Below, piece after piece: positions 22,396 through 34,079 of a stretch of DNA of 64,000 nt (position 1 is its first letter; every line of letters starts with the position of its first letter). The stretch is taken from the NCBI GenBank assembly GCA_031772625.1, contig CM062812.1, positions 730,334,300-730,398,299 on the forward strand. The letters are read 5' to 3'. This DNA is from Pinus tabuliformis (lineage: Eukaryota; Streptophyta; Pinopsida; Pinales; Pinaceae). The translations under genes and the position numbers were made by a program. The notes below the pieces were generated by a model. The model searched no databases, was not told the DNA's origin, and was given only the letters and a program-made list of their open reading frames with translations.

Positions 22396-24937
22396 ATGGG
22401 CTATGGGAATGTAAAATTGAAGAGAGGAACAGGTGGTAAATTATTATTTTCATTTCAATCAAGTAATATGATGTTAATGAGATATTTTCACCCATAGAGC
22501 TATTCCCACCCATAGAAGAACCATTAAACTAGAAAACTCACAATCATATTGTACAACATCAAGGGATGGGATTAAAATTAAAATTTCGATTTCAATTTCC
22601 TGTATAGGAATAAAATCATTTACTTGGTAGGACAGGTACAAATAATAACATAACCATTCAAATTTTTTAGGAAACACATGTCTCAATAGAAGTAAGAGAG
22701 CAAGAGAAATACCAAACACAACATGAGGTGGACTTCCAGATGCTTATTATCCACCACCTTTTGAAAACCATTTTCAATTATCATAGGAAATTATAGTCAA
22801 GTTTTACCAACAAGAATTATTATATTCCTAAACTATGGAGATTGAGCCTACTATATAAAGAGGAATTGATCAATAATATAATGCAAATTGAAGCACTATT
22901 AGAGGAAAATGTATGGGATGAGGTAGTGAAGACAAAAATATTTGATTCTGAAGAATTAGAAGTTTCACTTCATGAATATATTAGTGAGGGAAAATAAGAG
23001 TTAATGCTATACTTTTTTTATGAGTTTCTCCAAAAGGTACCAAAATACATATCACTTAGTATGCATGTACCATCATTATCAAAGTGATAATAAATATGAA
23101 ATAGATAATTATCAAAAAGATTATTTTTTTGGAACTAGCTCATAAAAGTAGATAATGTGAAAATAATAAACAATTCCAACTAGGTGTCTCCATTAAACAA
23201 GGAAAAAGAGCATTCCAAGTAAAAATTATTATGTTGATAATTGATCCCAAGGTGGAAAATGGTTTGTAATATATATAAAAATCTAGTATAGTTAAATTTG
23301 AAGTGTCATACAGAATGTTTTATGTTTCAAATCCATGATGAGGACATAATTGAAAATGAGAAATAGATTGATTGTTTATATATATATATATACATACATA
23401 TATATATATATATAATAATAATGAATCCTATGATAAAGCATACACAAAGGCCATGGAATCAAATGGCTCTGTGGATATGAAGGAAAACTAAACCCTGACA
23501 TTGAAACAAAACACATTATAAGATCGAAGAGGTGTGTACAAAAGTTATCAAAATATTTTTCATTGAAGTGATGAATCTAGTTCTCCACTCCATGAGATAT
23601 GAAGAATAAAGCTATGGTTGAAATCTAAGACCTTATAGAGAGAATACTCAATGAAGAGGAGAAAATTGAAATCTTCACTTCAAGTTCTTCACAACAGCTC
23701 CAAGAAGTGACTACTATGTGGAAAAGAACTTTTTGAAATCTCTCTTCTTCCAAGATGTTATTTTGTCTGAAATCCCCAATTCCAAATGTTTATTTCAACA
23801 CTATGCATTAAAACCAACTCATGATGAGCCCTAAAGAAAGTCTACGGATTCTTATTGTTGTATTTTAACTATATATCTAATGAATAAAACATGTAATTAT
23901 AGATTCGTGACCTAATCGTTACCTTAATTTATATAAGCCTAAGAAAACGATAAAAAGGGGCCATGGATCAACCAATGAGAAGAAATGCTAAGAGTATTCA
24001 TATATTTTCCTTAAAAGGACAAGATTCATGTTGTTTGAAAGAGTTATAGTTATCAAGTATATGTTTAGAATGTTTTATTATATATATCTATCTAAATATA
24101 TATATATAATCTTTTAGGAATATTTTGAATATATGTATGTGTATATGCATATGTGTATATTAAGGCAGTATAGTAGAGGTTTTTTTTTTTTTCTATGTAA
24201 TTCATAGATACTAGAGATTGTTGACCACTAAATCCATGGAATATTTATATCCGACAGATCCACTTGAACGGATCACTTTCTGTGGACTCAACTGTAAAAC
24301 ATAACCCTGAGAATCTAGAGAAAATTAAAGCTATCACATCTTAATAGAAATGGTCCTTTAACAATGGGGAATAAACCAATTGAGATAAACACTCAAAGCT
24401 CAAGAAAGGGTTATATTATGTTTGATTTTTTCCTAATTTTTCTCCAATGTTATTTAACTAATATATAATCAAACTATGACATTTATATGTAACATGTAGG
24501 ATAAGACATTAACAATAAGATAAGCATAATAAGGAAATACCATGGAAAATAAAATCATATAATGAAGGCTTGGTAGGTATCTTAGTATCTTAAAGAATAA
24601 ACCTTGTATTAAATAGATAAGTGAAAAAAATCAGAATAATTAAGAGAAAACTAAACGACAATTGTAAGAAAGATATGACATTAAGATCAACAATAATACT
24701 TGATGAGGATATCATACACGCCCCAAAAAGTTTGATAAAGAGGTAAATGGAAAGGTATCTTAATAATAACATTAGCCTTATGGGAAGTGATAGATGGGAC
24801 ATGAAAGATGGTACTAAAGTTTGGAATGCTACGATCATTTGAGTAGAGGACAATAGTGGATGAAGCTTTGGTGGAGGGGGTTGGCATGGTTATTGGGGTT
24901 CATATTGAGAATATCAGGGATATGATGGATAATATTG
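22396..24937. other. AT-rich spacer without recognisable genes
   Basis: I see no protein similarity, RNA gene or terminal repeat here. A (TA)n microsatellite with TACATACA interruptions lies at about 23376-23420, and a T-run lies at 24180. Short reading frames look random. Confidence 0.6.
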
Positions 24938-25264
24938 TGTTGGAGTTACGATTGCCATTACACCAAAACCCACAGGTGTTAGTAAACAGACACATCGCTA
25001 GTGTTAAGCACATGTCACGAAACACACGAGAGCATTGGATCAACACCACCATTAACGGGGAGCGCAACAATCTCCCCCCTCAATGCAAGCCAGGTGTGTT
25101 TCGAACTCGAGACCTTTGGATCTGATACCACTTGTTGGAGTCACGATTACCGTTACACCAAAACCCACAGGTGTTAGTAAACAGACACATTTCCAGTGTT
25201 AAGCACATGCCATGAAACACACGGGAGCGTTGGATCAACACTGCCATTAACGGGGAACGAAACA
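24938..25264 (-). mobile_element. TRIM: complete miniature LTR retrotransposon
   Basis: Two 132-bp direct repeats (24938-25069 and 25133-25264) enclose 63 bp. Read on the minus strand, the 5' LTR is followed by a primer site (TGGTATCAGATCC, 25118-25130) and then a purine tract (TTGAGGGGGGAGA, 25070-25083) just before the 3' LTR. Both LTRs are TGTT...AACA. TATTG flanks the whole on both sides (24933-24937, 25265-25269). It encodes nothing, so it would depend on another element's proteins. By eye the LTRs differ at 14 of 132 positions, 12 of them transitions. It looks structurally whole. Confidence 0.95.
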
Positions 25265-25269
25265 TATTG

Positions 25270-28200
25270 AACATTATTTCCCCATATTCTCTTCTCCAAC
25301 TTTAAAGATGCAATAACTTTTTGATACAATGTTTGTTTGACTCTATTCAAACATTATCGAAAAGTTTGTGCCAAAATCTACGTCTTTCAATGATACAAAT
25401 ATATAATACAATTATGAAACCATATCAATTTCTATCACCTATATATATGCGCAATATTTTACTTGATAGGAAAAATGACATATTTTATTGATGGACCACC
25501 TTATCTATGTTAAAATATTTATGGCTAGTGATGTATAAACATATATGTCGTGAATGTAATTATAAATAAAAATAAGCTGCAAATCTATATAGTTTAAGAC
25601 ATTTATTTAAATTTTTTCACGTTTATAAGTGATGCAAAGTGGAGAATTAATCCATGAGTTATATACAAGTCATATTTTATGTGTTTTAGTTTTAATTAAG
25701 TTATAGGGTGGTAGCTAATTCTGGAAATATAATCTGTTACATAATATTTAATTCTTATTAAACCTCGTAAAATTCTTGATGACAAAATCTTACAATTTTG
25801 TAAATCAATAGCCATTCAAGTTTTCGAGTAATAGCAACTTCAACTTAGCATGGAATGAAAAGAAAATATAAACTTTCCAAATTTTTAATAACAATATAAA
25901 CCAAATTGACATCTATCATCAAAATATATAAATATAATCAAAATTAGTTTTTCATTTTAATAAAAGTAATGTAACTCGTTATTTTTCTTTTTAACTAATG
26001 ATATGAATGTTTGTGGTAGCATTTTAACCCACCAATAGTTCTACGTACTAAGCCTCCTCGCTTATATATGTCAAAATTCATTTTTCATGTTAATATAAAA
26101 TAAAATAAATTTTTTTTTTTTTCTTTTTACTAATCAGACCATAAAACATCTAAATATCTAAATATTATATTACTATTTGTAATTTCTGATATAAATTAAA
26201 AAGTTATTTTATAATATTTGTTATATAAATGATAAATTAATTATAGATTTGAGATTTTTGTGATTTATGTTGTACATGGAATAATTAAATTATAGAATTG
26301 GATGGATGTTTCAATTTAATCAATGTTGTTCACTATATTCTGAAAATGAACCATATTGATTGGTTTTAAATGGTTCTAAATGTCGACCAAATCTTATGAT
26401 ATAATTATTCTGAAAAACATTTATCTAAATAAATTAATACTATTATCTTAAATGTATAAATAATTTTAAATATATTATATAATTATTTCTTAATTTTTAT
26501 AAATTTAATAGTAAAATAGGTATTGGATAGTTTTCAAAACATGATTTATTTATTTTTAATAATTATTATAGTGAATAAAAATCACTTCTAATATCTTCGA
26601 GTTTATACTTTGATTAGCTTTAAATTTCATAATGTTCCCAAAAACTACTGTATTGTTTTAGCAATTATGAGCAATCTAGAAAACAAATATGAGGATGTGA
26701 TATAAAATGCACTATGTTTATTTGTTGAAGTGTTCAAACCTTCATTAAATGTTCGTTAAGGTAATTGAAGGGGAGCGTGTAAATTATTTATTATTTAGCT
26801 TAATATGTAGATTTTACTTTGTAAATAGAATAAAATTTATTTATATTTTATGATTCTTTTAAATAGATAATAAAGTGATTTTTCAAAAAAATTATAATAT
26901 CTTTATACTATCATTTTTTTCCAAAAATTTAAATAATTATATTAATATAAAGTGAAATTTACATATAATAAAAATAAATTATTATTATAGTGATATATTT
27001 ATTTTTACCTAAAATGAAGAATATAATTTTACTTAAAAACTCCACCTTCTAGAGTAATGGTGTTCTTATTTTTGCTTTTGAATTTAGAAAGAATACTCTT
27101 AACGATATATATACCCCATAAGTATATCATATTACAAAATTAAATTATTTTTATTGGGGTTTTACTCTAAGGCCTCTAAGGCCCCTTTCTAGGTAGAAAA
27201 ATTATTAACCAAAATATAAACATATTTTAGAATCTTCACTTTTATCATTTTTTCTTGTTTGGATTATTCTTTGATATAGGTATCAAATTCCATGAAGTTT
27301 TCTCAATTTTTTTTGAAAAGTATAATTTTAAAGTTGTATTTTTATTATTTTTTGTTTTGCTAGGACTATAGCATCTGTCTTGCGATCACAGTGTGTCCAA
27401 TTTACATTATTTTGTTGATTTTTTTTCAATTTTAATCAATTTTTTAGGAAAATGCTTAATATTTCTATTTTCCCATAAATAAAAACAATCAAATTTTTTG
27501 GATTTTTTTTCTAATTTTTGACTTACTAAGCAAGCTCTGATGGGACATAATTACCCTAATGGAGAGAATTTTATTTTCGGTATTTGTTAGTTCTGGACAA
27601 TTAATTAAAAAAAAGAAAAAAAAAATTGTGAGTGGTCATTCTATTGGTCACTGCTCTGACATCGACATTGTTATGCTACGACTCTACCGAATGACACTAG
27701 AATTGACATGTTTGTAGATCCTTTATGTAAGCTTGGGAGGGGTCCGTTGGTGGGAGAGGTGTTTGGGGAGCTGAACAAACCTGTAATTAATATTATTATT
27801 TTTCATTATGTGGATCTTTCACTTTGTGGAGGAAGCTTCCTCCGCACATCCACATCACCAATGAAGGAAACATGTTGATTCTCAGGTCCACATTGTTCTC
27901 CTGATGATCCCACATTACACATGAGAGAACTTGTAAAGATAGTGTAATTCATCCTTGTGTCATGACTCTAGTATTGAATTTCCCTCCATCACATTTTAAT
28001 GGATACAAATTTATATCGTTTGAGAAAAAAATTGTTGTTAATGGTGTTGTACCTCAAAGTAATGATATGAAATAAATGTCTATGCCCACACCCTTGCCCA
28101 TTGCAAAATACAATAAGTTAAATATGATAAATTAAAATTAATTTGGTGCAAAAAATGAACTATACATCTCCTAACTTTATGATTATCTCATTACAAAACA

Positions 28201-28691
28201 ATAATTAAATGAAAGGACTAGTTGTACTTTTCTTATTTAATCAGGACAACTCCTTGTTAGGCACACATATTTAAGGGGATTAAATTATTAATAATCAATA
28301 TCCCAAGAATATTTCATTTACTGTATTTCTAAAATGTGCATAATTTTCTCTTGTCGTGAATTCCATACACAAGTATTTACGCTTCTCTATGTTCTCATTA
28401 GATTCCACAAAGAAATCATCTCCAATCCTTCAAGTACCTCCACACAGTTATCATGCCTCACACAGAATGTGCTCGAGTATGGTGTATTACTCTTAAAGAT
28501 GTTGATTTTCATATGCATAAGTGTTTTAATTCACTTAATCTAGATTTTGATGGCTTCGATATCTAATGACCAAGATTTGGGAAAACTAATACTTATATTC
28601 ATTGAGTGAAAGAGACAAGCCCCGCCAACACCACCTTACTCATTGCTAATTCTATAGGAATATGAAAAAAAATTAGCAAGCTATTATAACT
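25270..28691. other. AT-rich spacer
   Basis: The stretch is very AT-rich with no coding similarity that I can recognise. The exceptions are a GC-richer palindrome at 27804-27863 (listed separately) and an A-run near 27610. Confidence 0.55.
27804..27863. repeat. Nested palindrome around a GGAAGCTTCC centre
   Basis: The inner core TGTGGAGGAAGCTTCCTCCGCACA is a near-perfect palindrome. Outer arms ATGTGGAT/ATCCACAT and CATT/AATG extend it to about 60 bases. It resembles the TCATTGTG-GGAG/CTCC-CACAATGA words scattered over 34-45.6 kb. Confidence 0.65.
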
Positions 28692-28696
28692 TTATG

Positions 28697-28876
28697 TGTT
28701 AGACACATGATATTGAAAACCAATTAAACTATTTTAAAATTTGATCTCAATGAATGATGCACAATGTGTACATGTATGTACATAGAGAAACTATTGATTC
28801 AGTTTTTGGGTCTTATTGGACTCTAATAACCACTCATCATAATACAAACCTAATCCATAGGATTAGCTATCTAACA
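28697..28876 (-). repeat. 3' LTR of element D
   Basis: It aligns with 31647-31828 along its whole length, for example at TCTAATAACCACTCA and GGATTAGCTAT. Confidence 0.88.
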
Positions 28877-29549
28877 TCCTCCCCAAATCTGAAGTGATGT
28901 ATCAAAGCCCAATAATAAGAGTTAAAATTCCAAAAAGGCATCTGAGCCAAGAGCTAAATGTCTCTCATAAATTGTTTTCAAGGATAACCACAAAACAAGG
29001 ATGGTGGTTTTTAAGGGAAAACCACAGAATATACCCATGTATTTAACCTTCATAGTAGTTCTTAGATCAAGAAAAAAACATGCCAAAAGCATGCAATCAA
29101 GCTCATTCTCATAGATCATAAATCAAAAACTTTGTCTAAAACTTTGAATCTAAACTTGGACTCTAGACTGTAGCAACAAAATTTTGATATATGTCTTAGG
29201 CTTACTTGACAAATCTTCAAACCTATAGGAGACATAATTATGTTAATTCTCATAGAGAATAAATAAAACAATATGTCTACTACTCTGAATCTAAAATCAA
29301 GCTCTAGATTGTAGGGACAAAATTCTGATCTTTGGCTCAGGGATGCTTGACAAATCCTTCAACTTGTAGGATACCATAAATTTAATCATTTCCCTCTTGT
29401 TGGATACAGGTTGAAAATATGAATTACTCTTCGTCACTGCAAGGTTTGTCAATACTCTCAAACATATCCCATGGTATGACCTGCAAATCTTCTTCATTGT
29501 TCTGGGCCAATCCCAAGAAGAAATCCATCCAAAATTTAGTTTCTCTCTT

Positions 29550-30170
29550 GCATTAGTATTCTTTTATAGAACATATGTTTGAGTGGTGATTGTGCTTTCC
29601 ACAATTCTCACATGGGTGAATATCAAAACAGTGATATTTCACATGTCCAACTCTATCATAACATTGAGTTTGATCAATTTGTTCTGGAACAACACCATCT
29701 AGAAATCCAACACTAAATTTTTTTATAGGTTTAGAAAAATTAAGAAGATGAAAAGATACATCCAAGGCATATTTTTATACATCAAACTAGTTCTATGTTT
29801 GTTATGCATAATTTCTTCCCACTATCTTTTAAAGGTTTTTTGAATGACATGCTTCTCATCAAGACTTTTGGTTGCATCCAAATTATCTTTTGAAACAATG
29901 TGATCTATCCATGGATTTAGATTAGAATTAGGATCAAACAAAGTGTTGTTATCAACAAACACCAATTCAAAATCAATTTTTTTCTTCTAATGTTCGTCTC
30001 GCTGTAACTGTGACTCTAGCTCCAAGAATTCAATTTTCCTTTGAGAATTTTGCAAGTATGCTTGGATGTCAGAGAGCATGCGCTTCCTCACTTAGACAAT
30101 ATTATGAATAGTAGATAGCATTTTATCTATTAATAGTTGTAGTAAATCATTGACATTGGCCATTTTCTCG
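29550..30170 (-). pseudogene. Element D gag-like region with zinc knuckle
   Basis: On the minus strand the region reads through a coiled-coil-like N-terminal part (about 30000-30170) to the segment at 29553-29765. That segment has DVSFHLLNFSKPIKKFSVGF and then HPCENCGKHNHHSNICSIKE, a CCHC-like knuckle (C-x2-C-x4-H-x4-C). A pair of cysteine/histidine words just before it (CYDRVGHVKYHC) looks like a second knuckle. I recognise no protease, integrase or RT. It is a fossil. Confidence 0.6.
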
Positions 30171-30309
30171 AGCTCTTATCAAAGAAAAACTTGCATTCAA
30201 CTTTGAACAGGGGTGTTGGTTACCAGTGAAAATGTAGCCAATACAAGAAAATTTACAAAGTAATTTCAAGTTCAACAAGTTCACTAGTAAAATTAATAAA
30301 TCTCAAATT

Positions 30310-30456
30310 CATATTAAAAAAAAAGAAAACAAACAAAAACAAAAAAAAAAAAAAAAAACAAAAAAACAAAAAAACAAACAAACAAGAAACAAAAAAAACA
30401 AAAAAACAAAACAAAAAACCAAAAAAACAAAAAACAAAAAAAAAAAGAAAAAAAAA
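30310..30456. repeat. A-rich (CAAAA)n low-complexity tract inside element D
   Basis: This is about 150 bases made almost only of A with regularly spaced C. The Phe/Leu-rich reading frame on the opposite strand is an artefact of this composition. Confidence 0.85.
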
Positions 30457-31646
30457 TATTTGACCTTCAATATTCAATCTAACTATATGGGATTTTTTAA
30501 CCATAATGCCCTTTTATTTTCTCGCTTTTATATTCATAAATTCTATAACTTAAATTTTACCAAATTAATCTTCAAAGCTTAATCAAATAGTAATGTAAAA
30601 TTCTTGTTCCTTCCTCTGCTACTTTTGGATTTCATAAACTATCAACTTCTAATTAATCCACTAGGAAAGATAGTTGAAAGACAAAAACCATAGAGAAAAG
30701 TACAATTGAAAATATTTTCCATAGAAGGCTTCTAGAATTTTTCAAATTTAGTGATTGATAAACTAATTCTTCTTTAGACCAACCAATAACAACAATTAAC
30801 AACAACAATTAATAATCCCAAATTTTACCATCATATCTTATAAATATTCTTCAGGCCAACAAGATTGTAAATTGCAAAGCAGTGTATTTCAAACACAAGT
30901 TGTTTCATACCTCTTCAATTTGATACTTCCGTCACGCTATAATTACCATCAAACATAGAAAACAACTGAATTATTGAACTCTGTCAGACCATGTGGGATA
31001 GATATGGCAGCGTAGATCTTGGTATTCAAGGATTAATGATCAATATACAATGAGAATTTTTTCCATAAAAAAATGTTGTGTGGGATTCTTTAAGTTGTTA
31101 AAGGACCTTTCCCTCTGCAAACTCCACATTCCTACTAATCGTCAATCTATTATCAACAATATACTTGAACCACGGGACCACCTTATCTACATCATGTAAT
31201 TAAGGCCATGAAGGTTGATTGGTTAGCCTAGAAGTTCCTAATTGATCTAGTTCATTAAGGTTTTCTATTGCATTGTTACTATTCTCATATCCATGCTTGG
31301 AAAACTCTTCAATGGTTTGTGCTAAGCACATAAAATATCATCACGATGACACTTATGGCCCATATCTAGAAAAATACAACATCATCATTGTTTAAAATTA
31401 TTAATAAGGCTATCGGTCTAACGTCTCAACTCAATCCAAATTTCTCTGGTTGTGTTCATCTTCGCAATACCCAATCACGCACACAGGTATTCTCAAGAAT
31501 TTTGGCACTCCAACTTCCAATCTACAATGATTCACAAAGTGAGGCAACAATGGCAGTCTACCAAGTAAGGAGGAGCACCCAAGAATGCCACAAAACTAGT
31601 GGCTTAAATTAATCTACAGGAGAATAAACCTCCTCTATGATACCAC

Positions 31647-31828
31647 TGTTAATCACATGATATTGGAGATCAATTCAACTATATCCAACATTGATTTTGA
31701 ATGAATTATGTTCAATGCGTACATATAAATACATAAAGAAATTGTTGATTCAATTTTTTGTGTCTTATTAGATTCTAATAACCACTCACTATAATACAAT
31801 CCTAATCCTGAGGATTAGCTATGTAACA
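31647..31828 (-). repeat. 5' LTR of element D
   Basis: On the minus strand it starts TGTTACATAGC at 31828 and ends TGATTAACA at 31647. The primer site begins at the next base. Confidence 0.88.
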
Positions 31829-31876
31829 TTATGTCAGTGCTGGAAGCATCATTTTAGCTTGAAACAATAAAATTAT

Positions 31877-33902
31877 TGTAACACACTCCTCCCACCTCTA
31901 CCTAAGTAACCTGCCAGTCGGGGTAAACATGTGACGAGAGGCAGCTATCATATTCGACCTCCTAAGTCACGTTAAGGAAGTGGAACCGATGGAAACACAC
32001 CATACAAACATTTAACATCAACTACAGGACCTTAACAAACCAATCCAAGACTTGAAATAGCCTGCCCTTGGGTCCCACTAAACTTTTGGACAACTTAAGC
32101 CTCAATTGCTCTCATGCTATAGGCATGAAAACATCCAAAAACCCAAAGTCTCCCTCATGGGCTTGCCTGGCAGTGTCTAAATACTTAATTTGTCAGTGAT
32201 ATGCTAGTGACCTTAAGATTTGAGAAACTTTTTTAGGCCTAGAGCCTAGGTCACTAACCTGGATTTCATGAAACTTTCAGAAAAGTAAAATGACATGGAA
32301 ATGATAGTACTAAATCAAGTTCTTGAGTGGAACCTTGACTGGACCGCTACTAGCCATGACAGACATTTCGTCAAACATATCATGAATATGTAAACTACAG
32401 GCGTAAATAATAGTTCCTAGAATAAAGGTTTCAAACTTAGCAAAGAATCACTGAGAACCATTGATGCATCGACACATCAACTACCATTCCATCCATTAGG
32501 TCGTAGATATATTGGTCATTAAATTACAAGTAAAAACATGGTGAAATCCATACATATTTATTGTCATAAGACACATACATAACCAACATAAAGCAACATA
32601 AATACCAATGAAACTAAAGCCATATAGACCACATATATTCCATAAAAATACTCATATAAATATGAGAAATAATCTTTCATTAATGATGCAAAATCCAAAC
32701 TCAGAATGGGACTTCCACATTCCACCTGACCGTAGAGTGGATGAGCCAAATCTCTTTGCAGTCACTCACCCTCATGCAATATTTGAAGCATGAATGTGGG
32801 ATCTCATCGAACAAATCAATCAAAAAATGTCCAGGGGTTCTAGATGCCATCCACCTCAACCCATCAAACAATGATTCCACCTAAGTGTCGGACATCCCAA
32901 AACCAACATTAGATCGGTTTCTCTCTAAGCCTTCAAGGGCTCCATGTCATTTTTCGAACCAAGGCTCAAAGGCTAATAACTCAACCCAAAACTTTTACCG
33001 GGCTCTAGAGAGGTTTTCCAACCAAGGCTCTAGGACAAGTGACTCAACCCACCAAGGGCTCCGGAGCATTTGTCTAACCAAGGCTTTGGTACTAGTAACT
33101 CAACCCAAGATGTTCCAGGGCTCTAGATTGTTGGTCCAACCAAGGGTCTAGGACTAGTAACTCAACCAAAGCTAAGGAAACATAAGAACCAACCAAAAAC
33201 AAAAGAATTAAAATAAACCCACAATCACCATGACTATCCAGCCAATGGCAAGGCTATGCAATCCATTGTCAATTCTAGCCATCCTCCATCCTAGTGATAG
33301 ATCACAATAAAAAATCAACATGCATATGCCATGCATGCCAAAACTAGTGAAGGAAACATATGTACAACTTGGTACCTACAAGAAAATCTAATATAGTTGT
33401 TTATCTCAATGCCTTCTTGCACTTTCCTGTTCTTCCCTTTCCTTCTTTCTCCAAGAATCCAAGTATGCCACACCCTCCAAGAATGCTCCAAGAAAACTCT
33501 AAGTCTCCAAGAGTATGAGAGAGAGAGAATAATGAGATATCTGCAAAACTAAACTGAAAAAAGGTTACCAACTGATCCTTAGAATCCTTTTTATCAATGA
33601 GGTCTCTATTTTCTTTATTTTCCATTATTTTCCTTGATTTTCCTTCTCACATGAAACATGTTAGCTTTCACCTCCCTTTTCTTCTAATTTCCATTATTTT
33701 CATAAATAAATGTGCCAAAAAATGCCATTTTGCCTTTCCAAATCATTAGCTATTTCCTTTTCCAATTTCCTTAGCAAGAAACAATCACAAGTGATCCCCA
33801 TCACTAGGATTTTGCCCAATATTTAGCTTGGAATAAGTTTCCTATCATCCATGGTTATTATATTAACATTTATTACATGAAATTTTCACCAGGGCTGTTA
33901 CA
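31877..33902. mobile_element. Solo LTR, 2026 bp
   Basis: The segment starts TGTAACACACTCC and ends AGGGCTGTTACA, so it has TGTAACA/TGTTACA inverted ends. ATTAT flanks it on both sides (31872-31876, 33903-33907). No internal coding region, primer site or second terminal repeat was found, which suggests a solo LTR left by LTR-LTR recombination. If read on the minus strand it begins TGTAACAGCCCTGG, a common opening of plant gypsy LTRs; orientation and family are inferred. A 60-bp-class minisatellite lies inside. Confidence 0.8.
32898..33172. repeat. Minisatellite of about 60-bp units inside the solo LTR
   Basis: Four or so units open AACCAAGGCT(C/T)...: at 32961, 33024, 33080 and 33142, with a weaker one upstream. 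Each carries (A/G)CTAGTAACTCAACCCA-like and GGGCTC(T/C)(A/G)GA words. Unit spacing is 56-63 bp. Tandem blocks of this kind are known in LTR U3 regions. Confidence 0.85.
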
Positions 33903-34079
33903 ATTATAGATAAAAAAGGTGGAAATGATTTCATATCAGTATATAAGCATGTTTTGTTAATGCAACCACAAGTTGGAACACTTAATAATCCAACAGAATC
34001 TTTTGTCGCAATTGCAGAATAACTAAGATGTGTTATCACACAATCCCAACATACAAATTATATTTCAATCACCCTTTGG
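33903..34079. other. Short spacer between the solo LTR and the tandem units
   Basis: No gene or RNA feature was seen. The stretch starts with the second ATTAT copy. Confidence 0.5.

Larger units (their letters stand above)
28697..31828 (-). mobile_element. LTR element D with gag-like sequence only (TR-GAG-like)
   Basis: The terminal repeats are 28697-28876 and 31647-31828 (TGTTA...TAACA, 180 and 182 bp). A primer site follows the 5' LTR (minus strand GTGGTATCATAGAGG, 31632-31646), and a purine tract precedes the 3' LTR (TTTGGGGAGGA, 28877-28887). TTATG flanks both ends (28692-28696, 31829-31833). The only coding similarity is a gag-like stretch. The length of 3.1 kb, gag without pol, and the primer site fit the described TR-GAG class. 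LTRs differ at close to one position in five by eye, so this is among the oldest elements here. Confidence 0.88.

Noticed and set aside
23376-23420. (TA)n tract as a matrix attachment or origin site
   Set aside because: Simple TA repeats are common throughout this AT-rich window, and nothing else supports a function.
24938-25264. Reading the two 132-bp repeats as a simple tandem duplication
   Set aside because: The primer site, purine tract, TGTT/AACA ends and matching TATTG flanks together fit an LTR element and not a plain duplication.
30253-30504. Phe/Leu-rich hydrophobic frame that could pass for a membrane protein
   Set aside because: It is the T-rich strand of an A-rich low-complexity tract inside element D.
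31877-33902. A non-autonomous DNA transposon with TGTAACA ends
   Set aside because: The five-base duplication, TG...CA ends and 2-kb length suit an LTR better, and no transposase family with these ends came to mind. Not fully excluded.
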